From Thermoleophilia bacterium (GTDB lineage Bacteria > Actinomycetota > Thermoleophilia > Gaiellales > Gaiellaceae): a stretch of DNA of 64,000 bases. A model generated the notes under the pieces. It saw nothing but the letters and a program-made list of their open reading frames with translations, searched no databases and had not been told where the DNA came from. The translations under genes were made by a program, and so were the position numbers. The stretch lies in the NCBI GenBank assembly GCA_025929895.1, contig JAICPI010000005.1, positions 1 to 64,000 of the forward strand. Direction: 5' to 3'. This document shows positions 1-7,571 of this stretch, in pieces; positions within the stretch are counted from its first letter, which is position 1; each line of letters starts with the position of its first letter.

Positions 1-1290
1 ATCGCGCGCACCGTCGGCCGCACGTTCACGCGCATCTCCGTCGGCGGCGTCCGCGACGAGTCCGAGATCCGCGGCCACCCCCGCACGTACAACGGCGCGA
101 TGCCCGGCACGATCAACCGCGCGCTCCGCGACGCCGAGTCGAAGAACCCCCTCTTCCTGATCGACGAGATCGACAAGATGGGCACCGACTTCCGCGGCGA
201 CCCGGCCAGCGCGATGCTCGAGGTGCTCGACCCCGAGCAGCACGTCTCCTTCCGCGACCACTATCTCGACCTCCCGTTCGACCTCTCGAAGGTGCTGTTC
301 ATCTGCACCGCGAACACGACCGACACCATCCCCTCGCCGCTGCTCGACCGGATGGACGTGATCCACCTCTCGGGCTACAGCGAGGAAGAGAAGTTCGGGA
401 TCGCGCGCAAGTACCTGATCCCGAAGCAGCTCCGCGAGCACGGGCTGACCGCGTCGCGCGTCACGCTGCACGACAAGGCGGTGCGGCTCGTGATCCGCGA
501 GTACACGCGCGAGGCGGGCGTCCGGAACCTCGAGCGCCAGTTGGCCGCGCTCTTCCGCAAGGCCGCGACGCAGATCGCGAAGGGGGAGGCGACGAAGCCG
601 AAGATCGACGAGGCCCGCGTGCGCGAGTGGCTGGGGCCGCGCCGCTTCTCGCACGAGGTCCGCAGGCGCACGTCCGAGCCCGGGGTGGCGACGGGGCTCG
701 CGTGGACGCCCGCGGGCGGGGAGATCCTCTTCATCGAGGCGAGCGCGTACGACGGGAAGGGGCGCCTGCGCCTGACCGGCCAGCTCTCCGAGGTGATGCA
801 GGAGTCCGCGCAGGCCGCGTTCTCGTGGGCACGTTCGAACGCGGCCGACCTCGGGCTCGACGCCGGCTGGTTCGCGACGCACGACATGCACATCCACGTC
901 CCGGCCGGAGCGGTGCCGAAGGACGGTCCGTCGGCCGGCGTCGCGATGGCGACCGCGATCGTGTCGCGCATCAGCGGCCGGCCCGTCGCCGACGACGTCG
1001 GGATGACCGGAGAGGTGACGCTGACCGGCCAGGTGCTCCCGATCGGCGGCGTCCGCGAGAAGGCGCTCGCCGCGCAGCGGGCGGGCCTCAAGCGCGTGAT
1101 CCTGCCGCACGAGAACGAGCACGACCTCGACGAGCTCCCGCCGGAGACACGCGACGCGCTCGAGTTCCTCTTCGCGGACGAGGTCACCGACGTGCTCGCG
1201 GCGGCGCTCGACGGCCGCGGCAGGGCGCGCGTCGGGCGGGCCGCCGGCACGGAGCGCCGCGCTGCGCGCGGGTTGAGGGTCGAGGATTAG
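1..1290 (+). CDS. lon: Lon protease, C-terminal part (5' end outside window)
   Basis: ATP-dependent serine protease that unfolds and degrades damaged or regulatory proteins in the cytoplasm. The reading frame is open from base 1 and begins just after where the Walker A loop would lie. The segment [20 protein letters not shown] is typical of the Lon AAA+ core, and [10 protein letters not shown] is Walker B. The protease domain holds the Ser-Lys dyad: Ser in DGPSAG (codon at 931) and Lys in VREKALAAQ (codon at 1060). The substrate-binding, N-terminal and Walker A parts are missing only because the window starts here. The C-terminal tail is basic and variable. Confidence 0.97.
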   Translation: MARTVGRTFTRISVGGVRDESEIRGHPRTYNGAMPGTINRALRDAESKNPLFLIDEIDKMGTDFRGDPASAMLEVLDPEQHVSFRDHYLDLPFDLSKVLFICTANTTDTIPSPLLDRMDVIHLSGYSEEEKFGIARKYLIPKQLREHGLTASRVTLHDKAVRLVIREYTREAGVRNLERQLAALFRKAATQIAKGEATKPKIDEARVREWLGPRRFSHEVRRRTSEPGVATGLAWTPAGGEILFIEASAYDGKGRLRLTGQLSEVMQESAQAAFSWARSNAADLGLDAGWFATHDMHIHVPAGAVPKDGPSAGVAMATAIVSRISGRPVADDVGMTGEVTLTGQVLPIGGVREKALAAQRAGLKRVILPHENEHDLDELPPETRDALEFLFADEVTDVLAAALDGRGRARVGRAAGTERRAARGLRVED

Positions 1291-1343
1291 GCTGGTACGG
1301 CCGGGGGGAGAACGGCACGGCAAGCGAGCGAAAGGCGAAACGC

Positions 1344-1763
1344 ATGGCGAAGACGAAGGATCGGATCAGCGACAGGGCGGACAACCTCCGGCCCTACGTC
1401 GAGCGCGCGGTCAAGGACGAGGAGATCCGCAAGAACGTCCGCGACGCGTTCGACGCAGCCCGCGAGATCTACACCGAGCTGATGGGCCCGCGCGGGATGG
1501 TGCCGCTGGCGACGCGCGTCGCCTCGGACGAGGACATCCAGGACAACCTGCGCCGGGCGGTCGACGACCTGCGCAAGGCGGCCGGCCGGCTCCAGGGCAA
1601 GCAGGACCACTCCGGCCGGAACTCGTTCCTCCTGCTGGTCGGGGTCGCGATCGGCATCCTCTTCAACCCGGTCACGGGCCCGGCCACGCGCGAGTGGCTG
1701 AAGAGCCTGCTCGGCGGCGGGGACGAGGACTTCACCTACCAGGGCAACAACACGGGCGCGTAG
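1344..1763 (+). CDS. Small hypothetical protein with one C-terminal hydrophobic segment
   Basis: A 139-residue protein that I do not recognise as a named family. Residues 1-90 are charged and probably helical (repeats such as VKDEEIRKNVRDAFDAAREIY and DEDIQDNLRRAVDDLRKAAGRL). A hydrophobic stretch near residues 96-112 (SFLLLVGVAIGILFNPVTG) resembles the glycine-containing membrane segment of YtxH-like stress proteins. An AAGG-like ribosome site lies shortly before the ATG. It follows lon by 53 bases and may be transcribed with it. A membrane-anchored helical protein is an inference from composition only. Confidence 0.75.
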   Translation: MAKTKDRISDRADNLRPYVERAVKDEEIRKNVRDAFDAAREIYTELMGPRGMVPLATRVASDEDIQDNLRRAVDDLRKAAGRLQGKQDHSGRNSFLLLVGVAIGILFNPVTGPATREWLKSLLGGGDEDFTYQGNNTGA

Positions 1764-1774
1764 CGCCCGACTGC

Positions 1775-3232
1775 CTACGGACTCGAGCTTTCGCGCCCGC
1801 CGTCCTGCGCAGCAGGCGGCGGCGCGAACGCGCGGACCAGCGCGCCGTCGCCCTCGGCCGACGCCGGCGCGACGAACGCGCGCGCGACCGACCCCGGCCT
1901 GAGCCCGCTCGCGGTCGAGATGTCGGAGACCTGGAGCAGGATCGCGCCGGGCCGCGGCGCGGTCGCGCCGGCGGCGGGCGCGGGGGCCCAGCCGGTGCCG
2001 TCGGGGAAGTTGATGTCCTGCACGCGCCGCCACGCGATCAGGTACGGGTAGGCGGAGACCACCCCGTCGTAGCCCATGTGGAGCATCCCGACGGGATGGA
2101 TCTCGAAGTGGAGGTGGTAGGGCGTGCCCGCAGCGTCGCCCGAGTTCCCCATGAACCCGACCACGTCGCCCGCCTTCACGACCGCGCCCTCGACGGCGAG
2201 CGGCGAGAACGCGGACAGGTGCGCGTAGTAGAACTGGTTCCCCTGGCGGTCGCGGAGCCAGAGCCGGTACCCGCCGACGTCGTTCCAGCCGACCGAGAAG
2301 ACCGTGCCGTCGGTGATCGCCAGGATCGGCGCGCCGAGCGGCGCGAAGATGTCCTCGCCGTGATGCCATCCCGTCGAGGCGCGAGGCGCACTGAACGTGT
2401 TCGTGAACGACGACGGGCCGTAGACCGGGAAGACGTAGCGGCTGCGCGTCAGCTTCGGCTTGATCCCGACCGGGGGCCGGCGAACGACGGGTGGAATGCC
2501 GTTCGGCTCGGGCGGCACGACCTTCGCTCCGCGCGACGGCTTCGGCCGCGGGGGCACCGGCGTGGTCTCGCCCGTGGTGGTCTGGCCCGGCTCGGGCGCG
2601 GTCACGGCCGCCTCGGCGTACCCGACGAGGATCTGCGTCCCTGCCGGCAGCCCCCCGTGGTCGACGGTCAGGTGGATGTCGAGCGCGGTCACGTTGCCGC
2701 GGAAGGACGTGTCCGTCGGAGCGGTTCCCTGCGCGAGCACGATCGCGTAGCCCCAGTCCCCGAGCGCGACGCGCGCGTTCGGCGCGATCCCGACCGGCTG
2801 GCCGAGGACCGAGAGGCTGCCGACCGTCGCCCCGTCGAACGCACCGGTCGTCTCCGTCGCGTTCGCGCGCGCCTGCACGGCGCCGCGCACCGAGGTCGCC
2901 GTCACCTCGCCGCCGAACAGCGTCAGCGAGCTCACCTCGGCCGAGGCGCTCGCGGTCGCGCTCTGGCCTGCGGCGGCGGAGGCCGACGCGACGGACGGAC
3001 CCCACGAGACCACGTCGGAGCTCGGATAGGCGCCGGCGTTGCCGAAGGAGACCGCGTCGCTCGGCGCCGCGACCGCGGTCGTGGCGACGCCGGGCTGGCC
3101 GGGAGCGATCACCTTGAGCGCGTACGCCTGCGAGGTCGCGCCCCCGTCCCGCGCGGAGGTCTCCGCGTCCGCGAGCCCGGGCGCGAGCGCGAGCGGGAGC
3201 ACGGCCAGGACGATCGAGAGTCGCTTCCCCAC
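1775..3232 (-). CDS. Secreted M23-family metallopeptidase
   Basis: A 485-residue exported protein, probably a zinc endopeptidase that cuts peptidoglycan cross-links. The N-terminus is a signal peptide (basic MGKR, hydrophobic core, ALA/ADA-type end near residue 24). Residues about 30-220 are a Ser/Thr/Ala-rich region of unknown fold, followed by a proline-rich linker. The M23 domain holds HHGEDIFAPLG (first zinc ligands, HxxxD) and YHLHFEIHP (the HxH motif). Its 3' end faces the small gene at 1344-1763. It could instead be a non-catalytic activator, but the metal ligands look intact. Confidence 0.9.
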   Translation of the reverse strand: MGKRLSIVLAVLPLALAPGLADAETSARDGGATSQAYALKVIAPGQPGVATTAVAAPSDAVSFGNAGAYPSSDVVSWGPSVASASAAAGQSATASASAEVSSLTLFGGEVTATSVRGAVQARANATETTGAFDGATVGSLSVLGQPVGIAPNARVALGDWGYAIVLAQGTAPTDTSFRGNVTALDIHLTVDHGGLPAGTQILVGYAEAAVTAPEPGQTTTGETTPVPPRPKPSRGAKVVPPEPNGIPPVVRRPPVGIKPKLTRSRYVFPVYGPSSFTNTFSAPRASTGWHHGEDIFAPLGAPILAITDGTVFSVGWNDVGGYRLWLRDRQGNQFYYAHLSAFSPLAVEGAVVKAGDVVGFMGNSGDAAGTPYHLHFEIHPVGMLHMGYDGVVSAYPYLIAWRRVQDINFPDGTGWAPAPAAGATAPRPGAILLQVSDISTASGLRPGSVARAFVAPASAEGDGALVRAFAPPPAAQDGGRESSSP

Positions 3233-3288
3233 GAAGCGAACGATTCTCTCACAGGTCGCCGACGCCCTGACGCCGTCGCCCGACGCGT

Positions 3289-3294
3289 CAGAAT
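3289..3294 (+). promoter_or_regulatory. -10 element of leaderless ZIP transporter gene
   Basis: CAGAAT lies exactly 6 bases before the GTG at 3301, so transcription should start at or next to the start codon. No Shine-Dalgarno sequence is present. The same NANNNT-6-start spacing recurs across the window. Confidence 0.55.
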
Positions 3295-3300
3295 CGCCGC

Positions 3301-4014
3301 GTGACCTGGATCGCCCTCCCGTTCGCCCTCGCCACGGTCGCCGCGACGTTCGGCGGCGGGCTCGCCGCGCTCCGCCTGAGCCGGGACCTGACCACCGCGA
3401 TCGCGCTCACCGGCGGCGTCGTCGTCGCGGTCGCGCTCTTCCACGTGCTGCCCGAGGCGATCGAGATCCTCGACTCCCCCCAGCGGGTCGGCGTGCTCGT
3501 CGGGCTCGGCTTCCTCGCGTTCTTCGTGGGGGAGCGCCTGCTCGTGCTGCACCATCGCGACGCGCCCGAGGAGGCGCGCGCCCACCACCACGTCGGGGCG
3601 CTCGGCGCCGGCGCGCTCGCAGTGCACACGTTCGTCGACGGGCTCGGCATCGGGCTCGCGTTCAGCCTCGACGTCGCGACCGGGCTCTTCGTCTTCCTCG
3701 CCGTGATCGCGCACGACTTCGCGGACGGGCTGAACGCGGTCGCGTTCGTCCTGCACCAGGAGGGCACGCGCCGGCGCGCGCTCACGTGGCTCGCCGTCGT
3801 CGCCGTCGCGCCCCTGCTCGGAGCCGTGACCGGTGCCGCGCTCGACGTCACGGAGGAGTCGCTCGGGAGCGTGCTCGCGCTCTACGCCGGGTTCTTCCTC
3901 GCCATGGGCGCGACCGACCTGCTCCCACACGCGCACGAGCACCCGTCCGGGCGCCGGATCGCGGTCACCGTCGCGGGCTTTCTCGCGATCCTGGCGATCA
4001 GCCGGATCGGTTAG
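3301..4014 (+). CDS. ZIP-family divalent metal transporter
   Basis: A 237-residue integral membrane protein that probably imports zinc or another divalent metal. About eight membrane segments are visible. The paired metal-site motifs HTFVDGLGIGLAF (TM4) and HDFADGLNAVAFVLHQEG (TM5) match the ZIP signature with His and Asp ligands. A His-rich loop (LVLHHRDAPEEARAHHHVG) sits between TM3 and TM4, as in other ZIP proteins. The start is GTG with no leader. The stop overlaps the convergent stop of the next gene by 4 bases (4011-4014). Which metal is carried cannot be told from the sequence. Confidence 0.88.
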   Translation: MTWIALPFALATVAATFGGGLAALRLSRDLTTAIALTGGVVVAVALFHVLPEAIEILDSPQRVGVLVGLGFLAFFVGERLLVLHHRDAPEEARAHHHVGALGAGALAVHTFVDGLGIGLAFSLDVATGLFVFLAVIAHDFADGLNAVAFVLHQEGTRRRALTWLAVVAVAPLLGAVTGAALDVTEESLGSVLALYAGFFLAMGATDLLPHAHEHPSGRRIAVTVAGFLAILAISRIG

Positions 4015-4403
4015 TCGCCGAGCTGCTTGCGCGCGAACTCGCGGAAGCGCGCGCGGGTCTCGTCGTCCGGTCCGAGCGGCTCGTCGTCGGCGTAGGTCGG
4101 GTCGGCGGCGATCTCGTTCGCGACCGCGCGCACCTCCCGCTGGAGCGCCGACGCGTGCTTCGGGTTGCGCAGGAGGAGATCGACCCACGTCTCCGAGCCG
4201 TCGTAGGGCGGCAGGTCCTCCTCGAACAGCAGCTGCCCGAGGACGAGGCCGACGCGGATGTACGCGAACGTGCGGAACGCGAGGACGCGCCGCGGCGACT
4301 CGACGAGCGCGGCGAGCTCGGGGTCGTCCCGCTGAATGCGTTCGACGATCGCGCCGATCGGCTCGTCGACGAGCGGGATCCAGATGTCCTTGGAGTCGGC
4401 CAC
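4011..4403 (-). CDS. Hypothetical protein, 130 residues
   Basis: I do not recognise a family. The protein is acidic and mostly helical with no membrane segment or signal peptide. It starts VADSKDIWIPLVDEPIG and ends with a charged helix RARFREFARKQLGD. The GTG start is supported by CATCCT 6 bases upstream (4410-4415), which fits the leaderless pattern of the window. It lies between the ZIP gene (convergent) and the TauE/SafE pair upstream on the same strand, 14 bases away. No function is proposed. Confidence 0.7.
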   Translation of the reverse strand: MADSKDIWIPLVDEPIGAIVERIQRDDPELAALVESPRRVLAFRTFAYIRVGLVLGQLLFEEDLPPYDGSETWVDLLLRNPKHASALQREVRAVANEIAADPTYADDEPLGPDDETRARFREFARKQLGD

Positions 4404-4409
4404 GCGCTA

Positions 4410-4415
4410 AGGATG
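4410..4415 (-). promoter_or_regulatory. -10 element of leaderless gene at 4403
   Basis: On the minus strand the hexamer CATCCT stands 6 bases before the GTG at 4403. It follows the NANNNT-6-start rule seen at many other first genes here. Confidence 0.4.
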
Positions 4416-4417
4416 GC

Positions 4418-4780
4418 TTATCGGGAGCGTGCCCGCCAGGCGATTTGCGCCGCCACCACCAGGAGCAGCACGCCGAACAGCCGCCGGAGCACGTCCTCGC
4501 GCAGCGAGAGGGCGAGGACCGCGCCGAGCTGCACGCCGACGATCGAGGCGACGCCGAGCCAGAGCGCCGCGCGCCAGCGGACGTTGCCGTACGAGCGCTG
4601 GCGCCACGTCCCCGCTGCGACCGTCGGCAGGATCGCGGCGAGCGACGTCGCCTGCGCCTCCACCTGGCCCAGCCCGAGCGCGACGAGCGTCGGCACGAAC
4701 AGGATCCCTCCGCCGACGCCGAAAGTGCCGGCGACGAGGCCGGCTGCGAGCCCCAGCAGGATCGCGAGCGTGACCGTCAC
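4418..4780 (-). CDS. Half-size TauE/SafE-family exporter, second half
   Basis: A 120-residue membrane protein equivalent to the C-terminal half of a TauE/SafE anion exporter (a family that includes sulfite and organosulfonate exporters). It has about four membrane segments. The hallmark glycine motif GLVAGTFGVGGGILFVP is at residues 14-30, and it ends in a short basic tail. A complete TauE/SafE protein has about 240-270 residues with this motif once in each half. Here the halves are separate genes joined by an ATGA overlap (4777-4780), so the products probably form a heterodimer. The substrate is unknown. Confidence 0.82.
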   Translation of the reverse strand: MTVTLAILLGLAAGLVAGTFGVGGGILFVPTLVALGLGQVEAQATSLAAILPTVAAGTWRQRSYGNVRWRAALWLGVASIVGVQLGAVLALSLREDVLRRLFGVLLLVVAAQIAWRARSR

Positions 4781-5118
4781 AGGAGCATCCAGACGCCCAC
4801 CGCGGCGACGAACCCGGCGAACAGGAAGGAGAGCTCCCGTGCGCGGATCCGCTGCTGCACCGTCGCGCCGACCGCCGCCCCCAGCGCGGCCGGAAAGCCG
4901 ACGAGCGCCGCGTGCGCGAAGTCGACCTCGCCTGCGATCGCGAACGTGATCGCCCCCGCGAGCGCCGTGATCCCGATCGCCGCGAGCGACGTCGCCGTCG
5001 CGACGTGCGGCGTGTACGCACAGAGCAGGAGGAGCAGGGGCACGACGACGATCCCGCCGCCGACGCCGAAGAGCCCGCCCATGAAGCCCGCGGCGACGCC
5101 GATCAGCACGAGCCTCAC
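4777..5118 (-). CDS. Half-size TauE/SafE-family exporter, first half
   Basis: A 113-residue membrane protein matching the N-terminal half of a TauE/SafE exporter. GFMGGLFGVGGGIVVVPLL is at residues 11-29, followed by three further hydrophobic segments, and the frame ends cleanly after VGVWMLL. It starts with GTG at 5118, 6 bases after a TACGAT -10 element, and is translationally coupled to the second half through an ATGA overlap. Each half keeps its own start, stop and motif, so this reads as a genuine two-gene transporter rather than a frameshift. Confidence 0.82.
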   Translation of the reverse strand: MRLVLIGVAAGFMGGLFGVGGGIVVVPLLLLLCAYTPHVATATSLAAIGITALAGAITFAIAGEVDFAHAALVGFPAALGAAVGATVQQRIRARELSFLFAGFVAAVGVWMLL

Positions 5119-5123
5119 CCGCG

Positions 5124-5130
5124 TATCGTA
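5124..5130. promoter_or_regulatory. Shared two-way -10 element (TauE/SafE pair and otsB)
   Basis: The heptamer TATCGTA reads as TATCGT on the plus strand, 6 bases before the otsB GTG (5136). It reads as TACGAT on the minus strand, 6 bases before the TauE/SafE GTG (5118). The two start codons are separated by only 17 bp, leaving no room for leaders or separate promoters. Confidence 0.6.
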
Positions 5131-5135
5131 GGCGC

Positions 5136-5846
5136 GTGGAGCCGGACGAGCTGCTCGGGCGCCTGCGCGACGAGCCGCGACGCGCGGCGATCCTGCTCGA
5201 CGTCGACGGCGTGCTCGCGCCGATCGTCGACCGGCCCGAGGACGCGCGCGTGCCCGACGAGACGCGCGGGGAGCTGCGCCGCCTCGCGGATGCCTACGCG
5301 CTCGTCGCCTGCGTCAGCGGCCGCACGGGGAGCGATGCGTGCCGGATCGTCGGGCTCGACGAGCTCGTCTACGTCGGCGAGCACGGACTGGAGCTCGACC
5401 CGGAGGCGCCGCAGTGGCGTGAGCGCATCCGCGCGTTCGCCGAGACGGTCGCCTGGCCGGTCGAAGACAAGGGCCTGACGCTCTCGTTCCACTACCGCAC
5501 GGCTGAGGACCCCGAGGCGGCGGAGGCGTACCTGCTCGAGACGGCGGAGCGGGCGCGGAACGCCGGCCTCGTCCCGCGATTCGGGCGCATGGTGCTCGAG
5601 GTGCGCCCCCCGCTCGAGACGAACAAGGGGACCGCCGTCCGCGCGCTGCTCGGCGGGCGCGGGGTCACACGGGCGCTCTACGCGGGCGACGACTCGACCG
5701 ACCTCGACGCGTTCCGAGCGCTCGACGACCTGGAGTGGGGCATCCGCGTCGGCGTCGTGTCGGACGAGAGCCCGCGCGGGATCGCGGAGGCTGACATCGT
5801 CGTCGGCTCGCCGGCGGAGCTGCTCGAGCTGCTCCGGACGCTCTAG
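5136..5846 (+). CDS. otsB: Trehalose-6-phosphate phosphatase
   Basis: A HAD-superfamily phosphatase that converts trehalose 6-phosphate to trehalose, the last step of the OtsA-OtsB pathway. The nucleophile motif ILLDVDGVLAPI is at residues 19-30, the family-typical GEHGLE follows near residue 85, and GDDSTDLDAF is the C-terminal metal-binding motif. At 236 residues it is of normal length. GTG start, leaderless. No otsA is next to it. The stop overlaps the convergent polX stop by 4 bases. Confidence 0.87.
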   Translation: MEPDELLGRLRDEPRRAAILLDVDGVLAPIVDRPEDARVPDETRGELRRLADAYALVACVSGRTGSDACRIVGLDELVYVGEHGLELDPEAPQWRERIRAFAETVAWPVEDKGLTLSFHYRTAEDPEAAEAYLLETAERARNAGLVPRFGRMVLEVRPPLETNKGTAVRALLGGRGVTRALYAGDDSTDLDAFRALDDLEWGIRVGVVSDESPRGIAEADIVVGSPAELLELLRTL

Positions 5847-7552
5847 CTCTTCTTCAGCTTCTCGATCTGCTTCCACGTGCGCGTGTTCAGCACGTGGTCC
5901 TTCGTCAGCCACCCGCGCCGCGCCTGCGCGATCCCGACCTCCATCCAGTCGAGCGCGCTGAGCTGATGCGCGTCCGTGTTCACGGGCACCTTCAGGCCCG
6001 CCTCGCCCGCGCGGCGCGCGTTCACGTCGCGCAGGTCGAGCCGGTCGGGCTGCGAGTTCAGCTCCAGGAACGTCCCCGTCTCGAGCGCCTTCTCGATCAC
6101 GCGCTCGAGGTCGATGTCGGCCGGGCCGCGCTTGTTGATCTTCCGCGTCGTCGGATGGCCGATGCAATGCACGCGCGGGTGCTCCATCGCGCTGACGAGG
6201 CGCTCGGTCGGGCTCTTGTCGAACGCCTGGTGCAGCGACGCGACTACCCAGTCGAGCTGCGCGAGCAGATCCTCGGCGACGTCGACCTCGCCGTTCGCGC
6301 GGATGTTCGCCTCGATTCCGCGCAGGATCCGGAACGGCGCCAGCCGCTCGTTCAGCGCCTCGACCTCGCGCCACTGGGCCTCGAGCCGCTCCTCGCGCAG
6401 GTAGTGGGAGTGGTCGGTGATCGCCATGTACTGGTAGCCGCGGTCGATGCACCGGCGCGCCATCTCCTCGATCGTGTTCTTCCCGTCCGAGGACCACGTC
6501 GAGTGCAGGTGCAGGTCGCCGCGCACGTGCTTCGACTCGACGAGCGTGGGCAGCTCGCCCTTGCGCGCCGCGTCGAGCTCGCCGAGGTTCTCGCGGAGCT
6601 CCGGCGGGACGAACTGATAGCCGAGGAACTCGTACAGCTCGGCCTCGTCCCGCGTCGTGAAGACCTCGCCCGTGTCGACCGTCTTGACGCCGTACTCGGA
6701 GATCGAGAGCCCCCGTTTCACGGCCGCCTCGCGGAGCGCGACGTTGTGGTCCTTCGAGCCCGTGAAGTGCTGGAGGAGGTTCCCGAAGGACTCCGGCGGT
6801 ACGACCCGGAGGTCGAAGCGGAGCGCGTCGTGCGAGACGACCGTCGCCTTCGTGTCGCCGTGCGCGGCGACCTCCGAGACCCATGGGAGCGCGACGAAGT
6901 GGTCGGTCAGCGCGCGTGGGTCCTGCGCGGTCGCGATCACGTCCAGGTCGCGGAACGTCTCCTTGCGGCGCCGCACGCTGCCCGCCTCGGAGACGAGGTC
7001 GGCCGCGGAGTGCTCGCGCAGGGCCTCCACCACCGCCAGCACCGGCGCGAGGCCGGCGCCGAGCAGCGGTCGCACGGGCTCGAGCGTCTGCTCCTGCTTC
7101 AGCGCGGCGAGGATGCGCTCCTCGGTGCGCGCGCCGAACCCCGACAGCGTGCGGAGGCGCTCGGCCTCGGCCGCGGTCCGGAGATCGGCGACCGTCGTGA
7201 TCCCGAGCTCTTTCCAGATCTTCGCCGCCGACTTCGGGCCGAGACCCGGCAGCCGCATGAAGGTGACGACCTCCGGCGGGACGCTCGCCTTCCGCTTGGT
7301 CAACGCGTGCATCTCGCCGTCGTCGACGATCTGCACGATCTTCTCCTCGATCGTCTTGCCGATCCCCGGGAGGTCCTTCGCCTTCCCGTCGAGCGCGAGC
7401 TGCGCGACGGCTCCGGGGGTCTCGCGGACGCGCGTGGCTGCGCGACGGTAGGCGATCACGCGGAACGAGGCCTCTCCCTCGAGCTCGAGGAGGTCGGCCA
7501 GCAGCTCGAGCTGCTCGGCCACCTCCTGGTTCCTCGGGAGCGTCTTCGCCAC
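5843..7552 (-). CDS. polX: DNA polymerase/3'-5' exonuclease PolX
   Basis: A 569-residue family X DNA polymerase for gap filling in DNA repair. In order: helix-hairpin-helix segments (LPGIGKTIEEKIVQI and LPGLGPKSAAKIWKEL), the polymerase palm with GSVRRRKETFRDLDVI (metal-binding Asp pair in DLD), and a C-terminal PHP nuclease domain. The PHP domain has DLHLHSTWSSDG, ITDHSHYL, a middle Glu and NTDAHQ. This domain order is standard for bacterial PolX. It starts with GTG, 8 bases after TATGAT on the minus strand. Confidence 0.93.
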   Translation of the reverse strand: MAKTLPRNQEVAEQLELLADLLELEGEASFRVIAYRRAATRVRETPGAVAQLALDGKAKDLPGIGKTIEEKIVQIVDDGEMHALTKRKASVPPEVVTFMRLPGLGPKSAAKIWKELGITTVADLRTAAEAERLRTLSGFGARTEERILAALKQEQTLEPVRPLLGAGLAPVLAVVEALREHSAADLVSEAGSVRRRKETFRDLDVIATAQDPRALTDHFVALPWVSEVAAHGDTKATVVSHDALRFDLRVVPPESFGNLLQHFTGSKDHNVALREAAVKRGLSISEYGVKTVDTGEVFTTRDEAELYEFLGYQFVPPELRENLGELDAARKGELPTLVESKHVRGDLHLHSTWSSDGKNTIEEMARRCIDRGYQYMAITDHSHYLREERLEAQWREVEALNERLAPFRILRGIEANIRANGEVDVAEDLLAQLDWVVASLHQAFDKSPTERLVSAMEHPRVHCIGHPTTRKINKRGPADIDLERVIEKALETGTFLELNSQPDRLDLRDVNARRAGEAGLKVPVNTDAHQLSALDWMEVGIAQARRGWLTKDHVLNTRTWKQIEKLKKS

Positions 7553-7559
7553 TGGCAGC

Positions 7560-7566
7560 GATCATA
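7560..7566. promoter_or_regulatory. Shared two-way -10 element (polX and ppm-like gene)
   Basis: GATCATA gives GATCAT on the plus strand, 6 bases before the GTG at 7572. It gives TATGAT on the minus strand, 8 bases before the polX GTG at 7552. The start codons are 19 bp apart, and the layout matches three other divergent pairs in the window. Confidence 0.55.
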
Positions 7567-7571
7567 GGCGC

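Noticed and set aside
1287-3005. Long open frames opposite or across real genes (also, for example, 5115-7853, 10565-13924, 19.0-21.5 kb plus strand, 26351-29164, 39946-42117, 42940-45315)
   Set aside because: They are extremely Arg/Ala/Pro/Gly-rich, contain no recognisable domain and mirror the codon bias of genes on another frame. In GC-rich DNA such shadows are expected.
4777-4780. Frameshift that broke a single TauE/SafE gene
   Set aside because: Both parts have complete starts, stops and motifs, with an ATGA overlap identical in type to other true junctions; the break falls exactly between the two natural halves.
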